A stretch of 62,071 nt of DNA from Comamonadaceae bacterium (GCA_947452785.1 CANGDZ010000012.1:1-62071); one strand, 5' to 3'; positions 44,610-53,974 are shown, numbered from the stretch's first letter. The notes: a model not told the origin generated them from the letters alone. Made by a program: numbers and translations.

Positions 44610-44617
44610 GTTCAGGT

Positions 44618-45085
44618 ATGAAGCTGCTGATCGTGGCGGTCGGCCAGCGCATACCCGATTGGGCGCAAACCGCTTGGGATGACTATGCCAAGCGGTTTCC
44701 TTTTGAGCTCAAGGTGGAGCTCAAAGCGGTGAAAACCGAGCCGCGTGGCTCCAAAACCCTGGAAACCTTGTTCGCCGCAGAGCGTCAACGGATCGAAGAC
44801 GCTATTCCCAAAGGTTGCCGCATCGTGGCCCTGGATGAACGCGGCACCAACCTCACCACCAAAGCCCTGGCCAGCCGTTTGCAAAACTGGCAGTTGGAAA
44901 GTGACGACGTGGCCTTGGTCATTGGTGGCCCCGATGGCCTGGATCCTGCGTTTCGCCAAGCGGCCCATGAGCGGATTCGCTTGTCGGACATGACGCTGCC
45001 CCATGCCATGGCGCGCGTGCTGTTGATTGAGCAGCTGTACCGCGCCTGGTCGATCAACGCCAATCACCCTTACCACCGGGAATAA
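44618..45085 (+). CDS. rlmH: 23S rRNA (pseudouridine1915-N3)-methyltransferase RlmH
   Basis: The 155-residue SPOUT methyltransferase modifies pseudouridine 1915 in 23S rRNA. It begins [39 protein letters not shown] lies near 70, and [17 protein letters not shown] near 102 is the SAM-binding knot. The C-terminal [25 protein letters not shown] is highly conserved. CAGG precedes the ATG, 8 bases after rsfS. Confidence 0.97.
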   Translation: MKLLIVAVGQRIPDWAQTAWDDYAKRFPFELKVELKAVKTEPRGSKTLETLFAAERQRIEDAIPKGCRIVALDERGTNLTTKALASRLQNWQLESDDVALVIGGPDGLDPAFRQAAHERIRLSDMTLPHAMARVLLIEQLYRAWSINANHPYHRE

Positions 45086-45128
45086 TCCCTTTTCGTTTTA
45101 TTTCAGGCTCTTTTTCGGACGCGATGAC

Positions 45129-45731
45129 ATGACCCCCTTCATTTACCTGGCCTCCCAAAGTCCAAGGCGTAGCCAATTGTTGGATCAAATCGGGGTCGCT
45201 CACACCTTGCTCTTGCCCTCTGACGAAGAGGACGCTGAAGCGCTGGAAGTGGTGCATCGGGGCGAGACTCCCCTGCATTACGTGCAACGCGTCACCGGGC
45301 TCAAGCTCGATGCCGCTGTGACCCGCATGAAAGCGCGAGGGCTGCAAGCCGCCCCGGTGTTGTGCTCCGACACCACGGTGGCTTTGGGCCGTGAAATTTT
45401 GGGCAAGCCCTTTGATGCGCAAGACGCCATACGCATGCTGAAAGCCTTGTCGGGCCATACACACCGGGTGTTGACGGCTGTGGCGGTGCAGTCCGGGCGC
45501 AAGCGTCTAGCTGCGGTGTCGGTGTCGCGTGTGACTTTTTGCCAGATGAACCGCGCCCAAATCAAAGCTTATGTGGACAGCGGCGAGCCCATGGGCAAGG
45601 CCGGTGCTTACGGCGTGCAGGGCAGGGCGGCCGCGCACATTGCCAGCATTCACGGCAGTTATTCAGGCATCATGGGTTTGCCTGTGCATGAAACTGCGCT
45701 GCTGCTGCGTCAAGTGGGCGTGGCCTGTTGA
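45129..45731 (+). CDS. maf: Maf-family nucleoside triphosphate pyrophosphatase
   Basis: The 200-residue protein hydrolyses non-canonical or free nucleoside triphosphates to monophosphates. It begins IYLASQSPRRSQLLDQIGV, with CSDTTVALGREILGKP near 80, GHTHRVLTAVAV near 110 and GKAGAYGVQGRAAAHI near 160. It appears to be the dTTP/UTP-type Maf, judged from its overall layout; substrate preference is an inference. The ATG at 45129 begins the domain. RNase G follows with a short gap. Confidence 0.93.
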   Translation: MTPFIYLASQSPRRSQLLDQIGVAHTLLLPSDEEDAEALEVVHRGETPLHYVQRVTGLKLDAAVTRMKARGLQAAPVLCSDTTVALGREILGKPFDAQDAIRMLKALSGHTHRVLTAVAVQSGRKRLAAVSVSRVTFCQMNRAQIKAYVDSGEPMGKAGAYGVQGRAAAHIASIHGSYSGIMGLPVHETALLLRQVGVAC

Positions 45732-45754
45732 CTGACTTACACCCTGAAAGTGCT

Positions 45755-47230
45755 ATGCAACAAGACATTTTGATCAATTGGTCGCCTCAAGAAACCCGTG
45801 TGGCGGTGGTTGAGCACGGCGCGGTGCAAGAGTTGCATGTGGAGCGCAACTTGGAGCGCGGCCTGGTGGGCAATGTGTATTTGGGCAAGGTGGCACGCGT
45901 GTTGCCGGGCATGCAATCGGCGTTCATCGACATTGGCTTGGAGCGCGCGGCTTTCTTGCATGTGGCCGATGTGTGGCAGCGCCACCCTGAGGGCGAGCCG
46001 CCGCAAGCGGCGCGCAGCACGCAGCCCTTGGTACCGATTGAGCGTCAAATCTTTGAAGGCCAGGCCTTGATGGTGCAGGTTATCAAAGACCCCATCGGAA
46101 CCAAAGGGGCCCGGATGTCGACGCAAATCAGCATTGCCGGTCGGCATTTGGTGTTTCTGCCGCAAGACGACCACATTGGGGTGTCGCAGAAAATTCCCTC
46201 CGAGCAACGCGATCAGTTGCGTGAGCGTTTAAAGGCCTTGGTGGGCCATGCCGGCGGCGGCTTTATTTTGCGCACCAACGCCGAAGACTCCAGCGACCAA
46301 GAGCTGGGCGACGACATTGGTTATTTGCGCAAGACCTGGGCGCGCATCAAGGACGCCTCGCTGCGTCTGCCGGCGCAGTCCATGCTGCACCAAGATCTGA
46401 CGCTGCTGGAGCGGGTGTTGCGCGATTTGGTGGGTGAGGCGACGCAATCGATACGCATTGACTCACGCGAGCAGTTCCAAAAACTGATGGCGTTCAGCCA
46501 AGAGTTCATGCCAGCAGCGTCCGAGCGTCTTCAGCTTTACAAGGGTGAGCGGCCCATCTTTGATTTGTATGCCATCGATGAGGAAATTGCCAAGGCCTTG
46601 GGGCGCCGGGTTGAGCTGAAATCAGGCGGCTACTTGATCGTCGACCAAACCGAGGCCTTGACCACGGTGGACGTGAACACCGGCGGCTATGTGGGCGCGC
46701 GAAATTTTGACGACACGATTTTCAAAACCAATTTAGAAGCCGCTCAAGCCATTGCCCGACAACTGCGTCTGCGCAATTTGGGCGGCATTGTGATTGTCGA
46801 CTTCATCGACATGACGCGCGCGGAGCACCAAGAAGCAGTGTTGTCGGAGTTTAAAAAGCAGCTGGCGCGGGACCGGGTCAAGACCATGGCTGGGGGCTTT
46901 TCGCAGCTGGGTCTGCTGGAAATGACACGCAAACGCACGCGCGAATCCTTGGCGCACATGCTGTGCGAGCCTTGTCCGGCGTGCCAGGGCAAAGGCATTG
47001 TCAAAACCACACGCACCGTGGTGTACGACATCTTGCGCGAGATATTGCGTGAAGCCAAACAGTTCAATCCGCGCGAATTTCGCGTAATTGCGCGGCCTGC
47101 CGTGATCGAGTTGCTGCTGGATGAGGAAAGTCAGCATTTGGCGGCTTTGTCTGACTTCATCGCCAAGCCGATCTCGTTGCAAAGCGAGTCGGCCATGGGG
47201 CCTGAAGAATACGACGTCGTCTTGCTTTAA
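45755..47230 (+). CDS. rng: Ribonuclease G
   Basis: The 491-residue endoribonuclease processes 16S and other RNAs. The N-terminal S1 domain is at about 30-120 (GLVGNVYLGKVARVLPGMQSAF). The catalytic aspartate region is GGYLIVDQTEALTTVDVNTG near 295 and GGIVIVDFIDM near 345. The zinc-link motif CPACQGKG is near 415. There is no RNase E-type C-terminal scaffold. The ATG at 45755 matches RNase G starts; a TTG at 45728 overlapping maf would add nine residues. maf and rng are a common neighbour pair. Confidence 0.95.
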   Translation: MQQDILINWSPQETRVAVVEHGAVQELHVERNLERGLVGNVYLGKVARVLPGMQSAFIDIGLERAAFLHVADVWQRHPEGEPPQAARSTQPLVPIERQIFEGQALMVQVIKDPIGTKGARMSTQISIAGRHLVFLPQDDHIGVSQKIPSEQRDQLRERLKALVGHAGGGFILRTNAEDSSDQELGDDIGYLRKTWARIKDASLRLPAQSMLHQDLTLLERVLRDLVGEATQSIRIDSREQFQKLMAFSQEFMPAASERLQLYKGERPIFDLYAIDEEIAKALGRRVELKSGGYLIVDQTEALTTVDVNTGGYVGARNFDDTIFKTNLEAAQAIARQLRLRNLGGIVIVDFIDMTRAEHQEAVLSEFKKQLARDRVKTMAGGFSQLGLLEMTRKRTRESLAHMLCEPCPACQGKGIVKTTRTVVYDILREILREAKQFNPREFRVIARPAVIELLLDEESQHLAALSDFIAKPISLQSESAMGPEEYDVVLL

Positions 47231-47277
47231 GGTCGCAAACGCAAACGTATATTCAAGCACGTCAACCACAGAAGGCG

Positions 47278-49062
47278 TTAAACAAAGGCGCTATCGCCTT
47301 TGTGGTGCAGGCGCGCGTAGACACCGCCCAGGGCCAGCAGGGCCTGGTGGCTGCCTTGTTCGACGATGCGTCCGTTTGCCATGACCACCACCCGATCGGC
47401 ATGCTCGATGGTCGAGAGGCGGTGCGCAATGATCAAGGTGGTGCGCCCCTTCATCAAGCGTTGCAGCGCTTCTTGCACTAAGCGCTCAGACTCATTGTCC
47501 AAGGCCGAAGTGGCTTCGTCCAAAATCAAAATGGGCGCATTTTTGTACAGCGCGCGTGCAATCGCCAAACGCTGGCGTTGGCCGCCCGACAGTTGCGTTG
47601 CGTTGTGGCCGAGCAGGGTGTGCATGCCCTGCGGCAAGCGGGCAATGTACTCCGACAGGTTGGCCGCTTCCAGACAGGCGTTCACTTGAGCTTCGTTCAC
47701 GGCTTGACCCAATGCGACGTTGGCCGCCACGGTGTCATTGAGCATCACCACGTCTTGACTGACCATGGCCATTTGTTCACGCAGCGCGGTTAACTGCCAT
47801 TCGGTCACATTGTGGCCATCGATCAAGACCTGGCCTTTGCTGGGCAACACAAAGCGGGGCAGCAAATTGGCCAAGGTGGTTTTGCCAGAGCCCGATGAGC
47901 CCACAAAAGCCACGGATTCGCCGGGCTGTATGGTCAGAGAAATACCATTCACCGCTGGCGCTGCGTCGGGGTGAAATTGCACGCTGGTGTTGATCCACTC
48001 GATGACGCCTGAGGCGTGACCATCTGAGGAATTGGGCGCATAGGCGCCTTGCGTTTCAGACGAAACGTTTTCCATTAATTGCAAGCCACGCTCCAAAGCA
48101 GCCAGGCCTCGTGTGATGGGGTTGGCCACATCGGCCAGGCGTTTGATTGGGGCAATCAGCATCAGCATGGCGGTAATGAAGGCCACGAAACCACCGACAG
48201 TGGCGCCTTGCCCACCATTCTGGCTTTGCAGCAAGGCAATCATCAACACCAAAGACAGCGCCACAGCCGCCAGCAATTGCGTCAAGGGTGACATGGAGGC
48301 CGAGGCAATGGTCGAGCGAATGGCCAGGCCGCGCAGGCGGTCGCTGAGTTTTTCGAAGCGATTAATTTGGCTTTGCTGCGCGCCATGCAGCCTAACCATT
48401 TTAAAAGCCAGTACATTTTCTTCAACCACATAGGCCAAGTCGTCGGTGGCGTTTTGACCTTCCCGGGTCAGACGATACAGGCGTTTGGACAAGACCTTCA
48501 TGATCCAGGCCACGCCGGGTGTGACCAAGAACACCACCAGGGTCAACTTCCAGTTGAGGAACAACAAGTACCCCACCAACGCCAGCAAAGAAAAACCGTC
48601 GCGCGACAGGCCGATCATGGCCGAGACCAATTGGCCCGCACCGCTTTGCACTTCGTAGACGATGGTGTTGGACAGCGCGCTGGCCGATTCTTTAGAGAAC
48701 ACCGCCAGATCGGCCCGCATTAAACGCTCAAACATGGCGCTGCGCAGCAGTTGCATACCGTCATTGGCAATGCGTGTCAGGCTGTATTGGGAAACAAAAT
48801 GCGCGGCCCCACGAATGGCAAAAATACCCATCACCGCCACCGGCACCGACCACAGCGGCAGGGCCCCCTTGCTGAAGCCTTTGTCCAGCAGGGGTTGAAA
48901 CAGGGCCGGAATCAAGGGCTCGGTCACAGCCGCCACCACCGTGGCCAAAATGCCAGTCACCCAACTCCAGCGCTGCTGGCCAAAATACGGCAATAAGCGT
49001 TTGATGCGTTGAAACACGTTGGGGGCGGGACTGGTTTCTGCGCTGGCGGTGGTATCTGTCAT
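47278..49062 (-). CDS. msbA: Lipid A/lipid exporter MsbA-type ABC transporter
   Basis: The 594-residue half-transporter flips lipid A-core across the inner membrane. Six transmembrane helices span about residues 20-310. The nucleotide-binding domain has Walker A GSSGSGKTTL near 385, signature LSGGQRQRLAIARAL near 490, and Walker B ILILDEATSALD. The D-loop and H-loop (IAHRLSTIEHAD) follow. The ATG at 49062 was chosen by comparison with family starts; the frame extends to 49173 without conserved sequence. It is divergent from tolB. Confidence 0.93.
   Translation of the reverse strand: MTDTTASAETSPAPNVFQRIKRLLPYFGQQRWSWVTGILATVVAAVTEPLIPALFQPLLDKGFSKGALPLWSVPVAVMGIFAIRGAAHFVSQYSLTRIANDGMQLLRSAMFERLMRADLAVFSKESASALSNTIVYEVQSGAGQLVSAMIGLSRDGFSLLALVGYLLFLNWKLTLVVFLVTPGVAWIMKVLSKRLYRLTREGQNATDDLAYVVEENVLAFKMVRLHGAQQSQINRFEKLSDRLRGLAIRSTIASASMSPLTQLLAAVALSLVLMIALLQSQNGGQGATVGGFVAFITAMLMLIAPIKRLADVANPITRGLAALERGLQLMENVSSETQGAYAPNSSDGHASGVIEWINTSVQFHPDAAPAVNGISLTIQPGESVAFVGSSGSGKTTLANLLPRFVLPSKGQVLIDGHNVTEWQLTALREQMAMVSQDVVMLNDTVAANVALGQAVNEAQVNACLEAANLSEYIARLPQGMHTLLGHNATQLSGGQRQRLAIARALYKNAPILILDEATSALDNESERLVQEALQRLMKGRTTLIIAHRLSTIEHADRVVVMANGRIVEQGSHQALLALGGVYARLHHKGDSAFV
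47282..47303. terminator. Hairpin at the convergent ends of rng and msbA
   Basis: ACAAAGGCG-ctat-CGCCTTTGT is a perfect 9-bp stem with a 4-base loop. It lies within the last codons of msbA and 52 bases after the rng stop. The stem ends in TTTGT rather than a clean T tract, so it is a weak terminator candidate for rng. Confidence 0.4.
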
Positions 49063-49229
49063 TTCGTCTGATTTTACGCAACCGGTTCCCGACTTTTTCA
49101 GCGCCAATCCTCCCTCAGGGCTATTCAGAACTGATCCGCCCAGCTTTACAGGGGTTTTAGCTCTAGAAACCACCTTTCGAGCGTGTACGATCAGGGCTTG
49201 TAAATTCTCTTTAATTTTGACTCGCCGGC

Positions 49230-50555
49230 ATGAACTCTGTTCTTCGCATCACCCTTGCTCCTGTTACAAGGCACCCATTCGCGGTGGCTTACCGCTTCGC
49301 AAGCGCCTTATTCATTTTTTGGATGGGCTTGCAAAGCCCCGCACAAGCGCAGTTCAGGGTCGAAGTCACCGGTGTGGGCCTGACGCAAGTGCCCGTGGCC
49401 GTGGTGCCGTTCAAAGGAGAAGATGGCTCTTTGCAAAAAATTTCGGCAATTGTGATTGCTGATTTGGAGCGCAGTGGTCAGTTTCGCGCCGTAGAGGCCA
49501 AAGGCGAGAGTCTGGACGAGACGTCACGCCCCGATCTGCCTCAATGGCGGCAACGCAATGCCGACGCGCTGGTGGCCGGCAGCGTGACCCGACTGGCCGA
49601 TGGTCGTTATGACGTGCGAGCCCGCTTGTGGGATGTGGTGGGTGGGCAATTGCGCGGTGAATTCAAAGAAGCCGTGGTGGCCACTGATTTGCGCCTGGCC
49701 GCTCACCGCTTGGCCGACCAGTTGTACGAAAAGCTGACTGGCGAAAAAGGGGTGTTTGCCACCCGTATCGCTTACGTGACCAAGTCCGGCACGCGCTACA
49801 CCCTTTGGGTGGCCGATTCGGACGGTGAAGGTGCGCAGGCGGCGCTGGCCAGTCCAGAGCCCATCATTTCGCCTTCCTGGTCCCCCACCGGCAGCCATTT
49901 GGCCTATGTGTCTTTTGAGTCGCGTAAGCCGGTAATTTATGTGCATGAACTTGCCTCTGGCAAACGCCAGGTGACCGCCAATTTCCGCGGCTCCAACAGT
50001 GCGCCAACTTGGGCGCCCGATGGCAAAAGCCTGGTCGCCACCTTGAGCCGGGACGGCGGCTCGCAGCTGTTTCAAATCGACGTTCAAGGCGGCTCGCCGC
50101 GCCGCTTGGCCCAGTCCAATGGCATCGACACCGAGCCCACCTTCGCGTCCAACGGCAGCAAGCTGTATTTCGTCAGCGACCGTGGCGGCTCGCCGCAGAT
50201 TTACCGCATGCCCGCGGCAGGCGGCGCGGTGGAGCGGGTCACGTTCAATGGCACGTACAACATCTCGCCCAGTCTGAGTCCTGATGGCCGCTGGATGGCC
50301 TATGTGACGCGCACCGGCGGCCAGTTCAAACTCCAGGTGATGGATTTGTCCACCGGCCAGTCCAATGCCATTACCGATACCAGTGCCGATGAAAAACCCA
50401 GTTTTGCCCCCAACAGCAAGCTGTTGGTCTATGCCACTCAAATTCAGGGGCGCGAAGCTTTGATGACCACCACTTTAGATGGGAAAATCAAGGCCCGCCT
50501 AGCAGGACAGGGCGGCGATATCCGAGAGCCCGACTGGGGCCCCTTCCGCCAGTAA
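49230..50555 (+). CDS. tolB: Tol-Pal system periplasmic protein TolB
   Basis: The 441-residue protein has a signal peptide (hydrophobic ALFIFWMGLQSPAQA, cleaved near residue 40). An N-terminal alpha/beta domain follows (VPVAVVPFKGEDGSLQKI). The C-terminal six-bladed propeller has repeated SPSWSPTGSHLAYVSFES, APTWAPDGKSLVATLS and SPSLSPDGRWMAYVT motifs. It binds Pal and helps outer-membrane constriction at division. It is followed by pal and cpoB. tolQ, tolR and tolA are not upstream; msbA is there instead. Confidence 0.96.
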   Translation: MNSVLRITLAPVTRHPFAVAYRFASALFIFWMGLQSPAQAQFRVEVTGVGLTQVPVAVVPFKGEDGSLQKISAIVIADLERSGQFRAVEAKGESLDETSRPDLPQWRQRNADALVAGSVTRLADGRYDVRARLWDVVGGQLRGEFKEAVVATDLRLAAHRLADQLYEKLTGEKGVFATRIAYVTKSGTRYTLWVADSDGEGAQAALASPEPIISPSWSPTGSHLAYVSFESRKPVIYVHELASGKRQVTANFRGSNSAPTWAPDGKSLVATLSRDGGSQLFQIDVQGGSPRRLAQSNGIDTEPTFASNGSKLYFVSDRGGSPQIYRMPAAGGAVERVTFNGTYNISPSLSPDGRWMAYVTRTGGQFKLQVMDLSTGQSNAITDTSADEKPSFAPNSKLLVYATQIQGREALMTTTLDGKIKARLAGQGGDIREPDWGPFRQ

Positions 50556-50611
50556 GCCACCCCTTGTGGGTGGTGTTGAATGTTTTTTGTTTTTTGTTTC
50601 AGGAGTGAGTT

Positions 50612-51154
50612 ATGTTGATCCGTACTTTTTCGATGTTGGTGTTAACCGCCGCTTTGGCCGCTTGTTCTTCGGGCGTGAAGCTCAATGATGTCCCCGTGGA
50701 GGACAAATCGGCGACTGCAGTCAACGGTGGTGCCAACGCCAATGGGATCGGCATGGGCAGTAATGTGGGACAAAACAATGTCTCCGGCGTGTTGACTGAC
50801 AAGGGCGCTGCCGTTGGTGTGGGCCCTGCGGGCATCAATATTGTGTTTTTTGATTACGACAGTTTCACCTTGAAACCTGAGGCCCGCGCCGTCATTGAAA
50901 ACAATGCCAAGTTCCTGCAAGCCAACAAACAACGCAAGGCCATGCTCGAAGGCCACACCGATGAACGCGGTGGTCGTGAGTACAACTTGGCCTTGGGTCA
51001 AAAGCGTGCCGAATCGGTGCGCCAAGCCATGACCTTGCTGGGTGTGAGTGACGCCCAGGTGGAGGCCGTGAGCTTTGGCAAGGAAAAACCCTTGGATGCG
51101 GGCAGCGATGAAGCCGCGTTAGCAAAAAACCGCCGCGTTGAAATCAAATACTGA
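50612..51154 (+). CDS. pal: Peptidoglycan-associated lipoprotein Pal
   Basis: The 180-residue outer-membrane lipoprotein has a signal with lipobox LAACSSG (cysteine near residue 18). A Gly/Asn/Val-rich linker precedes the OmpA-like domain (about 75-180). That domain starts NIVFFDYDSFTL and includes the peptidoglycan-binding EGHTDERGGREYNLALGQKRAESV and KNRRVEIKY. TTCAGGAGTGA precedes the ATG. It is the partner of TolB, directly upstream. Confidence 0.97.
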   Translation: MLIRTFSMLVLTAALAACSSGVKLNDVPVEDKSATAVNGGANANGIGMGSNVGQNNVSGVLTDKGAAVGVGPAGINIVFFDYDSFTLKPEARAVIENNAKFLQANKQRKAMLEGHTDERGGREYNLALGQKRAESVRQAMTLLGVSDAQVEAVSFGKEKPLDAGSDEAALAKNRRVEIKY

Positions 51155-51162
51155 GCCCGCGT

Positions 51163-51933
51163 ATGAGTCATTCCAATTTTTGGCGCTTTACGGCCATAGC
51201 CGCACTTTGGCTGTCCCAATCGGTGGCGCATGCGGCTTTGTTTGAAGACGACGAAGCCCGGCGTGCCATTTTGGATTTGCGTCAGAAGATGGAGCAGTTC
51301 AGCGGTTCAGGCAGCGCGCAAAACAAAGCCCAAGGCGAAGAGATCTTTAAGTTGCGCAGTTCACTGCTGGACCTGCAGGGGCAGATTGACCTGCTCAAGG
51401 CGGATCAAGCCCGTTTGCGCGGCGCCAATGAGCAACTGCTTCGCGAATTGTCTGAGCTGCAGCAACGGCAAAAAGACGTGCAACTCGGTCTGGATGATCG
51501 CTTGCGCAAATTTGAGCCTTTGAAGGTGACCTTGGATGGTGCGGACATCACGGTCGAACCCGCAGAAAAGCGCGATTATGAAGCCGCCATGGGTGTGTTT
51601 CGTAAAGGTGATTTTGCGGCCGCACAAAACAGTTTGAACGGCTTTATGCTGCGCTACCCCAATTCTGCCTACTTGCCTTCGGTGTTGTTTTGGCTGGGCA
51701 ATGCGCAATATGCCAACAAAGACTACACAGGGGCCGTGACCAACTTCAAGCGCATGTTGAGCATGGTACCCAAACACGTGCGGGCATCAGAGGCTACGCT
51801 GGCCATAGCCAACTGCCAAATTGAACTCAAAGACACCAAGCTTGCGCGCAAGACCATGGAAGATCTCGTCAAAACTTACCCCGATTCAGAGGCAGCACAA
51901 GCCGCCAAAGAGCGTTTGGCGCGTTTGAAGTAA
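51163..51933 (+). CDS. cpoB: Cell division coordinator CpoB (YbgF)
   Basis: The 256-residue periplasmic protein has a signal peptide (FTAIAALWLSQSVAHA). An N-terminal coiled coil spans about 30-115, rich in Leu/Gln/Arg (LLDLQGQIDLLKADQARLRG). Three TPR-like repeats fill 130-256 (FRKGDFAAAQNSLNGFMLRYPNS). CpoB links TolA and PBP1B in septal wall synthesis. It follows pal by 8 bases, the usual order. Confidence 0.95.
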   Translation: MSHSNFWRFTAIAALWLSQSVAHAALFEDDEARRAILDLRQKMEQFSGSGSAQNKAQGEEIFKLRSSLLDLQGQIDLLKADQARLRGANEQLLRELSELQQRQKDVQLGLDDRLRKFEPLKVTLDGADITVEPAEKRDYEAAMGVFRKGDFAAAQNSLNGFMLRYPNSAYLPSVLFWLGNAQYANKDYTGAVTNFKRMLSMVPKHVRASEATLAIANCQIELKDTKLARKTMEDLVKTYPDSEAAQAAKERLARLK

Positions 51934-51940
51934 GGTGCTG

Positions 51941-53056
51941 ATGGACGCCGTGCAGCTGGCTACGACCACCCTCACAGTGCTGCTGTGCACCTTGGCCTTG
52001 TCCATGGCGCTGGGGGCGGTGCTTCACGCCACGCACTTTTGCACCATGGGCGCCATCAGCGATTTGGTGCTGATGCATGACACCACCCGCCTCAAACAAT
52101 GGGGCTTGGCTGCTGCGGTGGCCATGCTGGGTTTTGCTGCCATGCACTGGGCAGGATGGATCGACCCTCGGCAAAGTATCTATGGCTCAGACAAGTTGCT
52201 GTGGCTATCGTCCCTGGTCGGCGGCGCCTTTTTCGGCGCAGGCATGGTACTGGCTTCAGGCTGCACCAGCAAATCGCTGGTTCGCTTAGGTGCGGGCAAT
52301 CTCAAATCCTTGGTGGTCTTGTTGGTCATGGGGCTGTTTGGCATAGCCACCTTGAAAGGCTTGCTGGCCGTGTGGCGTGTGAACGTTCTTGAAACGATGT
52401 ATCTCCAGGCCCCTGCACAGGCCTTTGTGGGCAGTTGGTTGGCCTTGCAAACCGGTTGGGCTGTGCCTCAAGCCAGTGCGGCGGCTGCACTGTGTATCGG
52501 AGGGGCTTTGTTGCTATGGTCGCTGCAAGGCCGATCCTTGGCCTACCGACACCTGCTGTGGGGTGGGGCAGCGGTGGGCATGGCGGTCGTGGCCCTGTGG
52601 TTGATTACCGGCGTGCTTGGCCATGGTCTGGAGCACCCCGAAACCTTGGAAGAATTCTTTGTGGCCACGGCCAGTGGCCGCATGGAGTCGTTCAGCTTCA
52701 CCTCGCCTGTCGGCATGGTGTTGGACGCCTTCATGTATTTCAGCGACGGCAGCAAACACCTGACCGTGGGAATGGTCTCGGTGTTCGGTGTGATGACGGG
52801 GGGCTCTGTCCATGCCATTTGGACGGGCTCGTTTCGCTGGGAAGGTTTTGTCAATCGCGCCGATTTGGTTCGGCACGTGATGGGCGGCGCTTTGATGGGC
52901 GTGGGCGGCGTGACCGCCATGGGCTGCACCATTGGCCAAGGCTTGAGCGGCTTGTCCACCCTCAGTTGGATGAGTGGACTGACCTTGCTCGCCATTGGTC
53001 TGGGGGCCTGGCTGACCTTGATTGTGCAAATGTACCAGTCGGACCGACAAGCATGA
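51941..53056 (+). CDS. YeeE/YedE-family membrane transporter
   Basis: The 371-residue protein has about nine transmembrane helices and two cysteine motifs of the YeeE/YedE (TsuA-like) family: GMVLASGCTSKSLVRLGAGNLKS near 105 and GVGGVTAMGCTIGQGLSG near 325. HATHFCTMGAISD lies near 30. Family members import thiosulfate or related sulfur compounds. The ATG at 51941 follows AAGG, and GTG 51935 is an alternative. Its stop overlaps the tcdA start by four bases (ATGA), implying coupling. Confidence 0.88.
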   Translation: MDAVQLATTTLTVLLCTLALSMALGAVLHATHFCTMGAISDLVLMHDTTRLKQWGLAAAVAMLGFAAMHWAGWIDPRQSIYGSDKLLWLSSLVGGAFFGAGMVLASGCTSKSLVRLGAGNLKSLVVLLVMGLFGIATLKGLLAVWRVNVLETMYLQAPAQAFVGSWLALQTGWAVPQASAAAALCIGGALLLWSLQGRSLAYRHLLWGGAAVGMAVVALWLITGVLGHGLEHPETLEEFFVATASGRMESFSFTSPVGMVLDAFMYFSDGSKHLTVGMVSVFGVMTGGSVHAIWTGSFRWEGFVNRADLVRHVMGGALMGVGGVTAMGCTIGQGLSGLSTLSWMSGLTLLAIGLGAWLTLIVQMYQSDRQA

Positions 53057-53844
53057 TGGACTTTGATGCCACGCGCAGCTTTGGTGGTCTGGATCGCCTG
53101 TATGGCGTCAGCGCTGCCGATGCTATTCGCCGCGCGCATGTGGTGGTGGTTGGCCTGGGGGGCGTGGGTTCTTGGTGCGCCGAAGCCTTGGCCCGTAGCG
53201 GAGTAGGTCGCATCACCCTGATTGACTTGGACCATGTGGCCGACTCGAACATCAACCGGCAAATCCAGGCCTTGAGCACCACGGTGGGCCAAGCCAAAGT
53301 GTTGGCTATGCAAGAGCGTATTGCTTTGATCAACCCGGCCTGTGTAGTTCAATGCATTGAAGAATTTGTGGAGCCCGACAACTGGCCCGCACTCTTGGGC
53401 CCTAGCCCATTGCCAGATGCCGTGATTGATGCGTGCGACCAAGTCAAAGCCAAGGTTGCCATGGCCCATTGGGCTCAGACGCACAAAGTGGGCTTTGTCA
53501 GCGTGGGCGCAGCAGGGGGCAAACGCTTTGCGCACAAGGTGGATGTGGACGACTTGTCGCAAGTCACCCATGACCCTTTACTGGCCCAGTTGCGCTATAG
53601 CCTGCGCAAGTTTCATGCTGCGCCGCGAGAAGGCAAAAAGATGGGCGTGCTGTGCGTCTTCAGCCGCGAAGCGGTTGCACCCCCTGATGCATCTTGCGCT
53701 ATCGAAGGTGATGGCAGCCTGAACTGCCACGGTTACGGTTCGGTGGTGACGGTGACCGCCACCTTTGGCTTGTGCGCAGTCTCTGCTATTTTGAATTTTC
53801 TTTCAGACGTTTTTGTAAAAGCAAAAAACAACGTTATAATTTGA
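53053..53844 (+). CDS. tcdA: tRNA threonylcarbamoyladenosine dehydratase
   Basis: The 263-residue E1-like enzyme cyclises t6A37 in tRNAs to ct6A using ATP. It has the Rossmann/ATP motif VVVVGLGGVGSWCAEALARSG near residue 30. IDLDHVADSNINRQIQAL near 58 has the conserved Asn-Arg-Gln set, and DAVIDACDQVKAKVA is near 122. GVLCVFSREAVAPP lies near 200. The start ATG at 53053 overlaps the transporter stop. The gene ends with VKAKNNVII, whose codons also hold the likely tRNA-Lys promoter. A lysine tRNA that receives t6A-type modification follows immediately. Confidence 0.94.
   Translation: MMDFDATRSFGGLDRLYGVSAADAIRRAHVVVVGLGGVGSWCAEALARSGVGRITLIDLDHVADSNINRQIQALSTTVGQAKVLAMQERIALINPACVVQCIEEFVEPDNWPALLGPSPLPDAVIDACDQVKAKVAMAHWAQTHKVGFVSVGAAGGKRFAHKVDVDDLSQVTHDPLLAQLRYSLRKFHAAPREGKKMGVLCVFSREAVAPPDASCAIEGDGSLNCHGYGSVVTVTATFGLCAVSAILNFLSDVFVKAKNNVII
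53813..53840 (+). promoter_or_regulatory. Likely promoter of tRNA-Lys inside the tcdA 3' end
   Basis: A -35 box TTGTAA (53813-53818) and a perfect -10 box TATAAT (53835-53840) are separated by 16 bases. The -10 ends two bases before the tcdA stop codon, 59 bases upstream of the tRNA. This is the closest match to the sigma-70 consensus noticed in the window. Confidence 0.7.
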
Positions 53845-53898
53845 GGCTTAGCGAAACATAATTTACAGTCAAAAGCGGTAGAAGATGTGAAGCTTGAT

Positions 53899-53974
53899 GG
53901 GACCATAGCTCAGTTGGTAGAGCAGCGGACTTTTAATCCGTTTGTCGTGGGTTCGACCCCCGCTGGTCCCACCA
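53899..53974 (+). tRNA. tRNA-Lys (anticodon UUU)
   Basis: The 76-base gene folds into a standard cloverleaf. The acceptor stem GGGACCA pairs with TGGTCCC. The D arm has GCTCAGTTGGTAGAGC, the anticodon loop is CTTTTAA with anticodon TTT at about 53932-53934, the T arm has GGGTTCGACCCC, and the discriminator A is followed by an encoded CCA. It is followed by a strong terminator. Confidence 0.98.

Noticed and set aside
52435-53052. Long in-frame extension upstream of tcdA
   Set aside because: It overlaps the whole C-terminal half of the YeeE-type transporter in another frame, and TcdA family starts match the ATG at 53053.
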